Origin: Streptomyces werraensis
Lineage (GTDB): Bacteria; Actinomycetota; Actinomycetes; Streptomycetales; Streptomycetaceae
Length of the DNA stretch: 64,000 nucleotides
Reading direction: 5' to 3'
Assembly (NCBI GenBank): GCA_014656175.1
Contig: BNBX01000005.1
Coordinates: forward strand, 386,117-450,116
The notes below the pieces were generated by a model that was not told the DNA's origin, ran no database searches, and worked only from the letters and a program-made list of their open reading frames with translations. Both the position numbers and the translations under genes were made by a program. Positions 17,710 to 25,630 of the stretch are shown here, one piece after another. The first letter of the stretch is position 1. Every line of letters begins with the position of its first letter.

Positions 17710-18999
17710 CTAGGCGGTCTGCCCGGCGGGCCGGGCGGGCTCGGTGGACGGCTTCACCGGCTCGGTGTCCTTACCGGTGTCCGTCTCCGCGCCCTCCGGC
17801 AGCCGCCGCATGAGCAGCCCGTACCCGAGGCCGGCGACCGTGCCGACGACGGCGCAGGTGCCCCACAGCCAGGCGGCGCCCCAGCGGTCGATGACGAAGC
17901 CGGACAGCAGCGGGGCGACGAGGGCGGCGACCGCCCAGGACGAGGTGTAGACGCCCTGGTAGCGCCCGCGCCCGTGCACCGGGGAGAGCCGTACGACCAG
18001 ACCGGTCTGGACGGGCGCGTTGACGATCTCCGCCAGCGTCCACACGCAGACCGTGAGGGCGAAGACGCCGACCGACCCGGCGAAGGCGGTGAGCCCGAAG
18101 CCGTATCCGGCGAGCAGTGAGGAGACGACGAGCATCCGGCGCGGGTCGCGGTGCTCGATCAGCCGGGTGACGGGCAGCTGGAGGACGACGATCAGGACGC
18201 CGTTGACGGCGATGGCCATGCCGAAGTCGGCGGGCGTGAAGCCGGCCTCGCCCATGGCGACCGGGAGTCCCAGGTAGCCCTGCTGGAAGACGAGGGCGAT
18301 GAGGAAGGACAGCCCGACGACGCCCATGAACCGGCCGTCGCGCAGCACGGTGCCGAGGGAGACGGAGTCCTCCTTCGTGCCGCCGGGTCCGGCGGTCTTC
18401 TGCTCCGGCCGGGACTCGGGCAGCTTGACGAAGACGAGCACGGCGCAGAGGAGGGTCATCCCGGCCTCGATGAGGAAACCGGCGAGGTAGCTGACCTCGG
18501 CGATGAAGCCGGCGCCCACGGAGGAGATCGCGAAACCGAGGTTGATGGCCCAGTAGTTGAGGGAGAAGGCCCGGATACGGTCCTCCGGCCGCACGATGTC
18601 CGCCATCATCGCCTGCACGGCGGGCCGCGAGGCGCTGGACGCCATGCCGACGAGGAAGGCGACGGCCGCGATGGCGGCCGGGTCGTGGACGAAGCCGAGC
18701 AGGGCGACGGAGAACGCGGTCGCGGTCTGGGCGACGAGCAGGGTGGGCCGCCGCCCGAGCCGGTCGGTCATCACTCCGGCGCCGAGGGAGGAGATGACCC
18801 CGCCGAGCCCGTGGAGCGCGACGACGAGACCGGCGTAGGAGGCGGAGTAGCCCCGGTCGAGGGTGAGGTAGAGCGCCATGAAGGTGGCGACGAAGGCGCC
18901 GAGCCGGTTGACCAGGGTGCTGGTCCACAGCCACCAGAAGGCGCGGGGAAGCCCTGAGACGGACTCGCTCAGGGCACGTCTGACTCCGGTGACTGACAT
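17710..18999 (-). CDS. MFS transporter
   Basis: About 429 residues with 12 predicted membrane helices. The MFS signature between helices 2 and 3 is GVMTDRLGRRPTLL. The sequence is of the drug:H+ antiporter type (N-terminal FWWLWTSTLVNRLGAFVATFMALYL; SSASRPAVQAMMADIV). Substrate unknown. MSVTGVRR at 18999 with GGGGGG ahead is preferred over the upstream in-frame start at 19062. The C-terminus is a Thr/Pro-rich cytoplasmic tail. It is divergent from gpm. Confidence 0.85.
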   Translation of the reverse strand: MSVTGVRRALSESVSGLPRAFWWLWTSTLVNRLGAFVATFMALYLTLDRGYSASYAGLVVALHGLGGVISSLGAGVMTDRLGRRPTLLVAQTATAFSVALLGFVHDPAAIAAVAFLVGMASSASRPAVQAMMADIVRPEDRIRAFSLNYWAINLGFAISSVGAGFIAEVSYLAGFLIEAGMTLLCAVLVFVKLPESRPEQKTAGPGGTKEDSVSLGTVLRDGRFMGVVGLSFLIALVFQQGYLGLPVAMGEAGFTPADFGMAIAVNGVLIVVLQLPVTRLIEHRDPRRMLVVSSLLAGYGFGLTAFAGSVGVFALTVCVWTLAEIVNAPVQTGLVVRLSPVHGRGRYQGVYTSSWAVAALVAPLLSGFVIDRWGAAWLWGTCAVVGTVAGLGYGLLMRRLPEGAETDTGKDTEPVKPSTEPARPAGQTA

Positions 19000-19173
19000 G
19001 GGTGGCCCCCCTGGCGCCCGGGCACGGCCCGGGGTGATGTAAGCGGCTGAAGCGGCAAGCACAACTTACGAAGCCGGCCCCCCGGGTGGCCACTCGATTA
19101 ACAGATCCCGTCAACCGTCCGCCAGGCGGGCAGGGCGCGCGGGCCGTGCGGGGCGTCGATTACGCTCGGGCAC

Positions 19174-19935
19174 ATGGCCGACGCACCGTACAAGCTGATC
19201 CTCCTCCGCCACGGCGAGAGCGAGTGGAACGAGAAGAACCTGTTCACCGGCTGGGTGGACGTCAACCTCACCGCGAAGGGCGAGAAGGAGGCGACGCGCG
19301 GCGGCGAGCTGCTCAAGGAAGCCGGCCTGCTGCCCGACGTGCTCCACACCTCGCTCCAGAAGCGCGCGATCCGCACGGCCCAGCTCGCGCTGGAGGCCGC
19401 GGACCGCCTGTGGATCCCGGTCAGCCGCAGCTGGCGCCTGAACGAGCGTCACTACGGCGCCCTCCAGGGCAAGGACAAGGCGCAGACGCTCGCGGAGTTC
19501 GGCGAGGAGCAGTTCATGCTGTGGCGCCGCTCCTACGACACCCCGCCGCCGCCGCTGGACCGCGACGCCGAGTACTCCCAGTTCTCCGACCCGCGCTACG
19601 CGACCCTCCCGCCGGAGCTGCGTCCGCAGACGGAGTGCCTGAAGGACGTCGTCGTCCGCATGCTGCCGTACTGGTTCGACTCGGTCGTCCCGGACCTCCT
19701 GTCCGGCCGCACGGTCCTGATCGCCGCCCACGGCAACAGCCTCCGCGCGCTGGTCAAGCACCTGGACGGCATCTCGGACGCCGACATCGCGGGCCTCAAC
19801 ATCCCGACGGGCATCCCGCTGTACTACGAACTCGACGCCGACTTCAAGCCGGTCACGCCGGGCGGCAAGTACCTCGACCCGGAGGCGGCCGCGGCGGCTA
19901 TCGAGGCTGTGAAGAACCAGGGCAAGAAGAAGTAG
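19174..19935 (+). CDS. gpmA: 2,3-bisphosphoglycerate-dependent phosphoglycerate mutase
   Basis: 253 residues. The phosphohistidine motif [10 protein letters not shown] begins at about residue 9, [12 protein letters not shown] near 90, and the second catalytic His in [11 protein letters not shown] near 190. It interconverts 3- and 2-phosphoglycerate in glycolysis. The C-terminal Lys-rich tail (KNQGKKK) is standard. A terminator with a T-run follows. Part of its 3' end and terminator is repeated 6 kb downstream. Confidence 0.95.
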   Translation: MADAPYKLILLRHGESEWNEKNLFTGWVDVNLTAKGEKEATRGGELLKEAGLLPDVLHTSLQKRAIRTAQLALEAADRLWIPVSRSWRLNERHYGALQGKDKAQTLAEFGEEQFMLWRRSYDTPPPPLDRDAEYSQFSDPRYATLPPELRPQTECLKDVVVRMLPYWFDSVVPDLLSGRTVLIAAHGNSLRALVKHLDGISDADIAGLNIPTGIPLYYELDADFKPVTPGGKYLDPEAAAAAIEAVKNQGKKK

Positions 19936-19993
19936 CCGCTCGCGAGTGAGCCCCCTTCCTTTCGGGAGGGGGCTTTTCTCATGTCCTGGGCCG
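19928..19993. repeat. 66-bp direct repeat, copy 1 (gpm 3' end and terminator)
   Basis: Begins in the last codons of gpm and runs through the terminator. It aligns without gaps to 25890-25955 at 56 of 66 positions. The copies bracket the 20-26 kb gene group. Confidence 0.75.
19949..19974 (+). terminator. gpm terminator with T-run
   Basis: AGCCCCCTTCC pairs with GGGAGGGGGCT (one G-U) around a 4-nt loop and is followed by TTTCTC. A U-tract terminator is uncommon in this GC-rich genome. Confidence 0.85.
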
Positions 19994-20039
19994 CCTCCGG
20001 GCCGTCAGGTACGGGACGGCCCGGCGGCCGAACCGACGG

Positions 20040-20126
20040 CTAGAACACACCTAGGAAGCAGCCGATGGTGACCGCTCCGGCGGTCGCGATCGACGTCAGA
20101 CGGACGATCGTCCTGTGAGGAAGCAT
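20040..20126 (-). CDS. 28-residue hydrophobic peptide
   Basis: The sequence opens MLPHRTIVRLTSIATAGAVT and ends in Gly/Cys/Phe residues. It has a basic N-terminus and one hydrophobic stretch long enough to enter or cross the membrane. AAAGG lies 7 nt before the ATG. It follows the 59-residue gene by 57 bp in the same direction and probably shares its promoter and the CGNR-type operator at 20428. Not recognised; small size means the call depends on the ribosome site and context. Confidence 0.5.
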   Translation of the reverse strand: MLPHRTIVRLTSIATAGAVTIGCFLGVF

Positions 20127-20183
20127 CAGGGGGCCTTTCGTGACGCGGGCGGGTGCGCCGGCCGGGCGGGCCGGCGCCGGGAC

Positions 20184-20363
20184 TCAGATGCCGCCCATGC
20201 GTATGAGCCACCAGTCCGGGGTGACGGCGGCGTCGGCCGAGGCAGGGGGTGACGCGGGCCGCTCACCCACGGTGTCCTCGAGCCTGATCCGCGCGGGGAG
20301 TTGGGAGAAGCGCCGGGTGCGCCGCGTGTCCGCCGCGTTCTCGGATTCGCTCACCTGGTCCAT
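20184..20363 (-). CDS. 59-residue peptide with a Trp-Trp C-terminus
   Basis: A charged, Arg-rich first half (DTRRTRRFSQLPARIRLED) is followed by a Pro/Ala linker and the end TPDWWLIRMGGI. AAGGAG lies 8 nt before the ATG and third codon positions are strongly G/C, so it is very probably translated. It has the look of a precursor or regulatory peptide with a distinct C-terminal core, but no modifying enzyme is adjacent and I recognise no family. A TTGACA-N17-CATACT promoter with an overlapping 23-bp palindrome lies upstream (20412-20450). Confidence 0.65.
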   Translation of the reverse strand: MDQVSESENAADTRRTRRFSQLPARIRLEDTVGERPASPPASADAAVTPDWWLIRMGGI

Positions 20364-20411
20364 GTGTGTGCTCCTTGCCCCAGGACGGCCGAGCGGCCGA
20401 CCGGAATGATG

Positions 20412-20450
20412 AGTATGGGAGATCCCGCGTCACCTGTCAAACAGGTGACG
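20412..20450 (-). promoter_or_regulatory. Promoter with overlapping CGNR-type operator (site 1)
   Basis: On the minus strand -35 TTGACA (20440-20435) and -10 CATACT (20417-20412) are exactly 17 bp apart. The -35 box lies inside a 23-bp palindrome at 20428-20450 with 10-bp perfect arms (CGTCACCTGT/ACAGGTGACG, 3-bp centre). Binding there would block RNA polymerase. The promoter serves the 59-residue gene. Confidence 0.72.
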
Positions 20451-20463
20451 GACGGTCGCCGGG

Positions 20464-21927
20464 TCACCGCCCCCGGTAGGTCTCCAGAAGGCGCAGCCAC
20501 ACCTCGCCGATGGTGGGGAAGGCGGGTACGGCGTGCCAGAGCCGTTCGAGCGGGATCTCCCCGGCGACCGCGAAGGTCGCCGAGTGGACGAGTTCGGCCA
20601 CGCCGGGGCCCGCGAACGTGACGCCGACGACGGCGCCGCGGTCAGGGTCCACCAGCATCCGCGCCCGGCCGCGGTAGTCCTCCCCGTACTGGTGCGCTCC
20701 GGCGACGCCCCTCATGTCGTGGTCGACGACGTCGACCCGGCGGCCGGTGCGCTCGGCCTCCACGGTGGTGAGCCCGACCACGGCAACCTCGGGTACCCCG
20801 AAGACGACCTGGGGCACGGCCGTGGTGTCGGCCGTACCGGCGTGGGCGCCCCATGGTGCGTCGTCGACCGGCCGTCCGCCCGCCCGGGCCGCTATGACGG
20901 CGCCGGCGATACGGGCCTGGTACTTGCCCTGGTGGGTGAGCAGTGCACGTCCGTTGACGTCACCGACCGCGTAGAGCCAGCCGTCGCGCACGGCGGTGAC
21001 CCGGTAGGTGTCGTCCACGGCGAGCCGGTCGCCCGGGGTCAGCCCTACCGTGTCGAGCCCTACGTCCTTGGTTCGAGGGGTCCGGCCGGTGGCGAACAGG
21101 ACCTCGTCGGCGGTCAGTTCCTCGCCGGTGCTCAAGGTGATCCGCACGGGGCCGTGGGTCCCGGTTCCGTCCTCCCGGCGCAGGGACTCCACGGCCGTTC
21201 CGAAACGGATGTCGACGCCCGCCTCGCGGAGGCCGCCTTCGACCATCTCGCCCGCGAACGGCTCCATCCGTCCGAGGAGGTGATCCTCGACCACCAGCAG
21301 GGTCACCCTCGACCCGAGGGCCTGCCAGGCGGTGGCCATCTCGACGGCGACGACACCGCCCCCGACCACGGCCAGCGATCCGGGGACCCGTCGGGCACTC
21401 GTGGCCTCGCGGCTGGTCCAGGGACGCGCCCGGTCGAGCCCGGGCACGGACGGCAGGGACGGGACGCTGCCGGTGCCGAGCACCACCGCGTGCCGTGCGG
21501 CGAGCCGTACGGTGTCCCCTTCCGGGGTCGTCACCGTGACGCGCCGGGGGCCGTCGATGCGGCCATGGCCCCGGACGAGGTCCACGGAGACCGAGTCCAG
21601 CCAGTCGGCCTGGGCGTCGTCCTTCCAGTGGAAGGCCATCGCGTCCCGGTGGGCGAGGACGGCGTCGACGTCCAGCGGACCCGCCACCGCTCGCCGCAGA
21701 CCGGGGACGCGCAGCGCGTCGGCGCGCGCCAGGACCGGACGCAGCAGCGCCTTGCTCGGTTCACACGCCCAGTAGGAGCACTCGCCGCCGAGCAGTTCGC
21801 GCTCGACGATCACGGTGGTCAGGCCGGCGGAACGGACCCGTTCGGCCACGTTCTCGCCGACGGGGCCCCCGCCGACGACGACCACGTCGTACTCACGGAC
21901 GCCGCCGCCTGTCGTTGCTTCGTTCAT
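20464..21927 (-). CDS. FAD-dependent pyridine nucleotide-disulphide oxidoreductase family protein
   Basis: 487 residues, class I flavoprotein. The FAD motif VVVVGGGPVGENVAERV lies near residues 16-32, then GGECSYWACEPSKALL with the C-X4-C redox pair (about 50 and 55), an NAD(P) motif LAVVGGGVVAVEMATAW, and the FAD-binding end of ATGRTPRT plus LYAVGDVNG. The C-terminal signature that reads HPTxSE in lipoamide dehydrogenases is here AFPTIGE, so the catalytic His is Phe. A quinone, mercuric-type or other reductase is possible. It lies 57-60 bp downstream of the VOC gene, in one operon. Confidence 0.82.
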   Translation of the reverse strand: MNEATTGGGVREYDVVVVGGGPVGENVAERVRSAGLTTVIVERELLGGECSYWACEPSKALLRPVLARADALRVPGLRRAVAGPLDVDAVLAHRDAMAFHWKDDAQADWLDSVSVDLVRGHGRIDGPRRVTVTTPEGDTVRLAARHAVVLGTGSVPSLPSVPGLDRARPWTSREATSARRVPGSLAVVGGGVVAVEMATAWQALGSRVTLLVVEDHLLGRMEPFAGEMVEGGLREAGVDIRFGTAVESLRREDGTGTHGPVRITLSTGEELTADEVLFATGRTPRTKDVGLDTVGLTPGDRLAVDDTYRVTAVRDGWLYAVGDVNGRALLTHQGKYQARIAGAVIAARAGGRPVDDAPWGAHAGTADTTAVPQVVFGVPEVAVVGLTTVEAERTGRRVDVVDHDMRGVAGAHQYGEDYRGRARMLVDPDRGAVVGVTFAGPGVAELVHSATFAVAGEIPLERLWHAVPAFPTIGEVWLRLLETYRGR

Positions 21928-21987
21928 CACTGATCCTGAGGTCGTGGCGGTGGTGCGGGCCTGCTGCCCGCCCCCGCATGGAGTCCC

Positions 21988-22461
21988 CTAGCGGCCGGGG
22001 AAGCGTTCGGTGATCTCCTGCAGCACCCAGCCGTTGCCGTCGGGGTCGCTGAAGGTGGCGTAGGAGGCGTAGGAGAGCCCTTCGGGGTGGCGGCCCGGCA
22101 GGCGTCGCTGTTCGGGCAGGTCATGGGTGGCGGTGCCGCCGGCGTGGCCGTGGAAGAGCACGCCCCCGCCGTCGTGGAAGACCTCACTGACCGCTATGCC
22201 GCGCTCCAGGAGCTCGGTCCGGGCCGCCTCGATGTCGGTGACGATCAGGTAGAGGCCCTGGGCCGAGCCGGGCTCCGCGGTGGTCAGGCCCTCGCCGAAG
22301 ATGATCGACGCCTCGGAGCCCGGGGGTGTGAGGTGCACGGCGCGCCATCCCCGGACAGGGGCCTTGTCCACGTCGAGGCGGAAGCCCGCGCGCTCGTAGA
22401 AGGCCTTGGCCCGGTCGACGTCGGAGACGGGCAGGACGACGAGTTCCAGCTTCAGGTTCAT
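21988..22461 (-). CDS. VOC-family (glyoxalase/dioxygenase superfamily) protein
   Basis: 157 residues with two beta-alpha-beta-beta-beta units (LELVVLPVSDVDRAKAFYER at the start; GLYLIVTDIEAARTELLERG; SYATFSDPDGNGWVLQEI at the end). The end motif DPDGNGWVLQE holds the usual metal-ligand Glu. Members act on glyoxal-type aldehydes, aromatic rings or antibiotics; the substrate is unknown here. Its promoter carries two CGNR-type operators, and the oxidoreductase follows in the same direction. Confidence 0.85.
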   Translation of the reverse strand: MNLKLELVVLPVSDVDRAKAFYERAGFRLDVDKAPVRGWRAVHLTPPGSEASIIFGEGLTTAEPGSAQGLYLIVTDIEAARTELLERGIAVSEVFHDGGGVLFHGHAGGTATHDLPEQRRLPGRHPEGLSYASYATFSDPDGNGWVLQEITERFPGR

Positions 22462-22507
22462 GGGGGTGCTGCGTCCACTTCGGGAGAGGTGACCGGGACG
22501 CCGAGTG

Positions 22508-22530
22508 CGTCACCGGTCTGAATGGTGACG
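22508..22530. promoter_or_regulatory. CGNR-type operator, site 2a
   Basis: CGTCACC and GGTGACG, 7-bp perfect arms with a 9-bp centre, covering the predicted transcription start (about 22524) of the VOC gene. Same length and spacing as the sites at 20428, 22547 and 24339. Confidence 0.7.
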
Positions 22531-22569
22531 AGCATGCGGCATGCTTCGTCACCTGTCAAACGGGTGACG
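22531..22569 (-). promoter_or_regulatory. VOC promoter with operator site 2b
   Basis: Minus-strand TTGACA (22559-22554) and CATGCT (22536-22531) are 17 bp apart. The -35 box is inside the palindrome 22547-22569 (CGTCACC-N9-GGTGACG), almost identical to site 1. Two operators 39 bp apart centre to centre suggest strong or cooperative repression. Confidence 0.72.
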
Positions 22570-22589
22570 CATCGAGGGCGGGAAGGTGC

Positions 22590-23519
22590 TCAGCCGAGGT
22601 GGTCGGCAGGCTGAGGGTCGAGGTACTGGTCGCGGCGGGCGGCCACGAACTCCTCGACCGTCTGGGCCGGTACGCCCGTCACCCGCTCGACGTCGTCGGT
22701 GGCCCGGTCGTACCGGTTCTCCCGGTGCAGCCGGCACATGGTGACGATGTGATCCTCGACATGCGCGGGCAGCCCCGCACGGGAGAGGACCTCCTCCCGC
22801 CACCGTTCCAGGGGCACGTCCGCGTAGACGACGGACCGGCCGAGCGCCCGCGCGTACGCCCCGGCCATCTCCGTCATGTCCATCGTCCGCGGGCCGGTCA
22901 GCTCGTAGACGTGGTCGAGGTGGCCGCGCCTGCCGGTCAGCAGGGCGGCGACGACCCGGGCGACGTCGGCGACGGCGACAGGGGACGTGCGTCCGTCACC
23001 GAAGGGCAGGGCGAGTGTTCCGTCATCCCTGATCGACCGGGCGGCGAGCGTGGTGAAGAGCGGGTTGTCCAGGAACGACGTGGGCCGCACGTGCACCACG
23101 GGCAGACCGGACCAGTCGAGCACCTGCTCGGCGAGCCAGTGCAGGCGCTGCTGGTGGGACTCGTCGGTGCTGGTGGCCGTCATCTGCGACACCGTCATCT
23201 GGGACATGCCGACCAGGACGTCCAGGGCGCCGTACTCCCGGGCCACGGTCGCCACGACGGTCGCGGCGAGAAGATGATCGCGGGAGACCGGCATGGCGAA
23301 GTACACGCGGCGCATGCCCCGCAGGGCGGCTGCGACGGTCTCGGGCCGGGTGAGGTCGCCGAGCACCACCTCCGCACCGAGCCTGCGGAGCGTCGCCGCC
23401 CGCTCGTCGTCGCGACGGACCAGGACCCGTACCGGTACGTCGTCCGCGCGGAGGTGTTCGATCACCGTGCGGCCCACGCCTCCGGCGCCGGTGACGAGGA
23501 CGGGCTGACGAGAAGGCAT
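22590..23519 (-). CDS. NmrA-family NAD(P)-binding protein (atypical SDR)
   Basis: 309 residues. A Rossmann fold starts VLVTGAGGVGRTVIEHL with the Gly motif, then [19 protein letters not shown] and GDLTRPETVAAALRGMRRV, as in NmrA/HSCARG-like proteins. The active-site YxxxK is not evident, which suits a redox sensor or an atypical reductase. ATG 23519 with GGGAGG ahead is chosen. It lies between the CGNR regulator and the VOC gene, same direction, but its own upstream region lacks the CGTCACC palindrome. Confidence 0.82.
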   Translation of the reverse strand: MPSRQPVLVTGAGGVGRTVIEHLRADDVPVRVLVRRDDERAATLRRLGAEVVLGDLTRPETVAAALRGMRRVYFAMPVSRDHLLAATVVATVAREYGALDVLVGMSQMTVSQMTATSTDESHQQRLHWLAEQVLDWSGLPVVHVRPTSFLDNPLFTTLAARSIRDDGTLALPFGDGRTSPVAVADVARVVAALLTGRRGHLDHVYELTGPRTMDMTEMAGAYARALGRSVVYADVPLERWREEVLSRAGLPAHVEDHIVTMCRLHRENRYDRATDDVERVTGVPAQTVEEFVAARRDQYLDPQPADHLG

Positions 23520-23757
23520 GATCGGCCTCCCTCCGGCCCGGCCGGCGGGCGCGCGGCGCGGTTCCGGCGGACCCGGTCTCGAGGATGTGACCAGCTTCGC
23601 ACAGGCCGCTCGGCCCTTCACGGCGAGCGTCGGGTGGCCAGCCGCGGGTGGCGCGAGTCCGGGAGCGCCGCCTCAGCGGCGGCCGGGGTCAACAGACGTA
23701 CACGGAGGGCGAGTCAGAGCCGCGCGATGCAGGGGACGCGCGGCGGGATGCGGCGGC

Positions 23758-24339
23758 CTATGCCGAGCGCGGGTTGGACCCGCGTGCGGCGAGCAGCCCG
23801 TTCGCCCGCTTCCGGGCGCGGTAGGCGGCGGCCTTGATCTTGTTGCCGCAGGGGTCCATGGCGCACCACTCGCGGCGCGCGCCGCGGGACCGGTCGACGA
23901 AGATCTGCGAGCACTCGGGATTGCCGCACTCCTTGAGCAGCGGCACGTCCGGACCGCTCAGAGTCAGGACGACGTCCCGGGCGACGTACGCCAGTCCCTG
24001 CTGGACGGTGGCTTCCACCTGCCGTCCGGCGGGGGTGAGCTGGGGCACCGGGGTCGGCTTGCGCGCGTACTCGTTCACCAGGGCCAGCGCGTCCCGGTCG
24101 TAGCCCTCGCCCGCCATGGCGGCGCGAACCAGCTGGTGGACCGCCTCCCGGAGCGTCAGCGCCTCCCCCAGGTCGGAGGGGCCTGCGGGAACGTCGTCCA
24201 CGGTGATGCCCGCCTCGCGGAACCATGCTCCGAGGCTCGCCGGGGAGTCCAGGTCCTCCCGCGGTTCGGTGCGGTGCCGGAAGCGCAGTGTGCCGGGGAA
24301 ATCGAGTGCCGGGGTGCCGCCGGGGAACGCATGCCTCAT
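23758..24339 (-). CDS. ABATE/CGNR zinc-finger transcriptional regulator
   Basis: 193 residues. The N-terminal ABATE domain begins with the typical ALDFPGTLRFR element, and the C-terminal CGNR zinc finger is CGNPECSQIFVDRSRGARRE followed by WCAMDPCGNKIKAAAYRARK, with Cys ligands and the CGNK variant of CGNR. The domain pair is annotated as a putative stress-induced regulator. ATG 24339 is chosen; it lies exactly 7 bp after a -10 box CAGACT, and no Shine-Dalgarno precedes it, so the mRNA is probably leaderless. A CGTCACC-type palindrome covers the -10 and start, implying autoregulation. It likely also controls the sites at 20428, 22508 and 22547. Confidence 0.88.
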   Translation of the reverse strand: MRHAFPGGTPALDFPGTLRFRHRTEPREDLDSPASLGAWFREAGITVDDVPAGPSDLGEALTLREAVHQLVRAAMAGEGYDRDALALVNEYARKPTPVPQLTPAGRQVEATVQQGLAYVARDVVLTLSGPDVPLLKECGNPECSQIFVDRSRGARREWCAMDPCGNKIKAAAYRARKRANGLLAARGSNPRSA

Positions 24340-24374
24340 GTCACCAGTCTGATCGGTGACGGATCGGAAGGCAA
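24339..24374 (-). promoter_or_regulatory. Leaderless promoter of the CGNR gene with operator site 3
   Basis: Minus-strand -35 TTGCCT (24374-24369) and -10 CAGACT (24351-24346) are 17 bp apart. The expected +1 is 24339, the A of the start codon. The palindrome 24339-24361 (CGTCACC-N9-GGTGACA, one base off the other sites) covers the -10 and +1. Confidence 0.7.
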
Positions 24375-24460
24375 AAACTCCGCGCACGTCGCGGTGGCCT
24401 GCCGCGTGGACCGGCGTCGTAGGGAGCCGGTCCACGCGGCCGCGGGGGCGCTCCCGGCGC

Positions 24461-25630
24461 CTACTTCTCGGCCGGCAGCGGCGAGGCGTCGGCGCTGTCG
24501 GTGCGCAGGAATTCGGTCAGGGTCGCGAGCAGCGCGTCAGGGGCCTGCTCGGCGAGCCAGTGGCCGGCGTGGGGGATCACCGTGCCCCGTACGTCCGTGG
24601 CGACGCCCTTGAACGAGTCGGCCACCGCCGGACCCCAGCTGTCCGCGCCGCCGATGCCCAGCACCGGCATGGTCAGCTTCGTCTTCGCGCGCTTCTCGTT
24701 CTGCGCGAGGGTGTCGTCCCAGGCGCGGTAGAAGCCGAAGCTCCCTGTAAGGCTCTCCGGATCGGACAAGAGGCGAACGTAGTAGTCCATGGCCTCCTCG
24801 GACACGCCACCGCCCTGCACGGCGAACTCGTAGCCGTAGAAGACGTCCTCCTTGCCCGTGACGAGCTGCTCGACCAGCGGGTCGTCGACTCGGTTGAAGG
24901 GGATGTGCCACAACCTGTTGTTGAGGGGCTCGGGGACGAACAAGGGGGGCGAAGGACCGACGCCCGGAGGTCCGGGCACCTCGGCGAAGGCCACTCGCTC
25001 GACCCGCTCGGGGAAGTCGGCGGCCAGCGCGTAGGCGATGATCATGCCTGTGTCGTGACCGACCAGGGAGAACCGCTCATGACCGAGCTCCTCCATGAGA
25101 GCGGCCAGGTCCTTGGCGAGGGTGCCGGTGTCGTATCCGGTGCGCGGCTTCCCGGTCAGGCCGATACCGCGCTGGTCGGGGGCGATCACCGTGAAGTGAC
25201 GGGCCAGCTCCGGCATCACCAGCCGCCACGCGTACCAGTTCTCGGGCCAGCCGTGCACAAGCAGCAGAGGGGGGCCTTCGCCGCCGACGACCACATGCTG
25301 GCGCAGGCCGTTGGCCTCGATGTAGCGGTCACTGAACGTCCGCCTGAAGTCCTCGGACAGACCGGGTGAGTTCGTGACGGTACCGAGCGTCTTCGGGGAG
25401 GGGTGCACCGCGACGGCGGTGGACGGGGCGGCAGAGGCGTCGTCCGCGGAAGGACCGCCCCCGCGCAGGGATGCACCGGTGGCCGTCAGAGCCCACCCGC
25501 CGACGAGTGACATGGTCGCGAGGGCGGCTATCAGCCCGCCGATGACGGAGCGTCGCAGGCGTCTGCGTCCGCCCGGTGGCGAGGGTTCCGGAGTTTCGTC
25601 GGAGGAAGGACTTTCTGGAGCGTTGCTCAC
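24461..25630 (-). CDS. Membrane-anchored epoxide-hydrolase-like alpha/beta hydrolase
   Basis: 389 residues from GTG 25630 with AAAGGAG 6 nt ahead. A cytoplasmic Pro-rich tail and one membrane helix (IGGLIAALATMSLVGGWAL, about residues 32-50) are followed by an outer alpha/beta hydrolase domain. The oxyanion motif HGWPENW, the nucleophile elbow VGHDTGM with Asp as in epoxide hydrolases and haloalkane dehalogenases, and the late His in PHAGHWLAEQAP are present. The anchor is unusual for this family. It lies upstream of the CGNR gene, same strand, 121 bp away, and has no CGTCACC palindrome of its own. Confidence 0.82.
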   Translation of the reverse strand: MSNAPESPSSDETPEPSPPGGRRRLRRSVIGGLIAALATMSLVGGWALTATGASLRGGGPSADDASAAPSTAVAVHPSPKTLGTVTNSPGLSEDFRRTFSDRYIEANGLRQHVVVGGEGPPLLLVHGWPENWYAWRLVMPELARHFTVIAPDQRGIGLTGKPRTGYDTGTLAKDLAALMEELGHERFSLVGHDTGMIIAYALAADFPERVERVAFAEVPGPPGVGPSPPLFVPEPLNNRLWHIPFNRVDDPLVEQLVTGKEDVFYGYEFAVQGGGVSEEAMDYYVRLLSDPESLTGSFGFYRAWDDTLAQNEKRAKTKLTMPVLGIGGADSWGPAVADSFKGVATDVRGTVIPHAGHWLAEQAPDALLATLTEFLRTDSADASPLPAEK

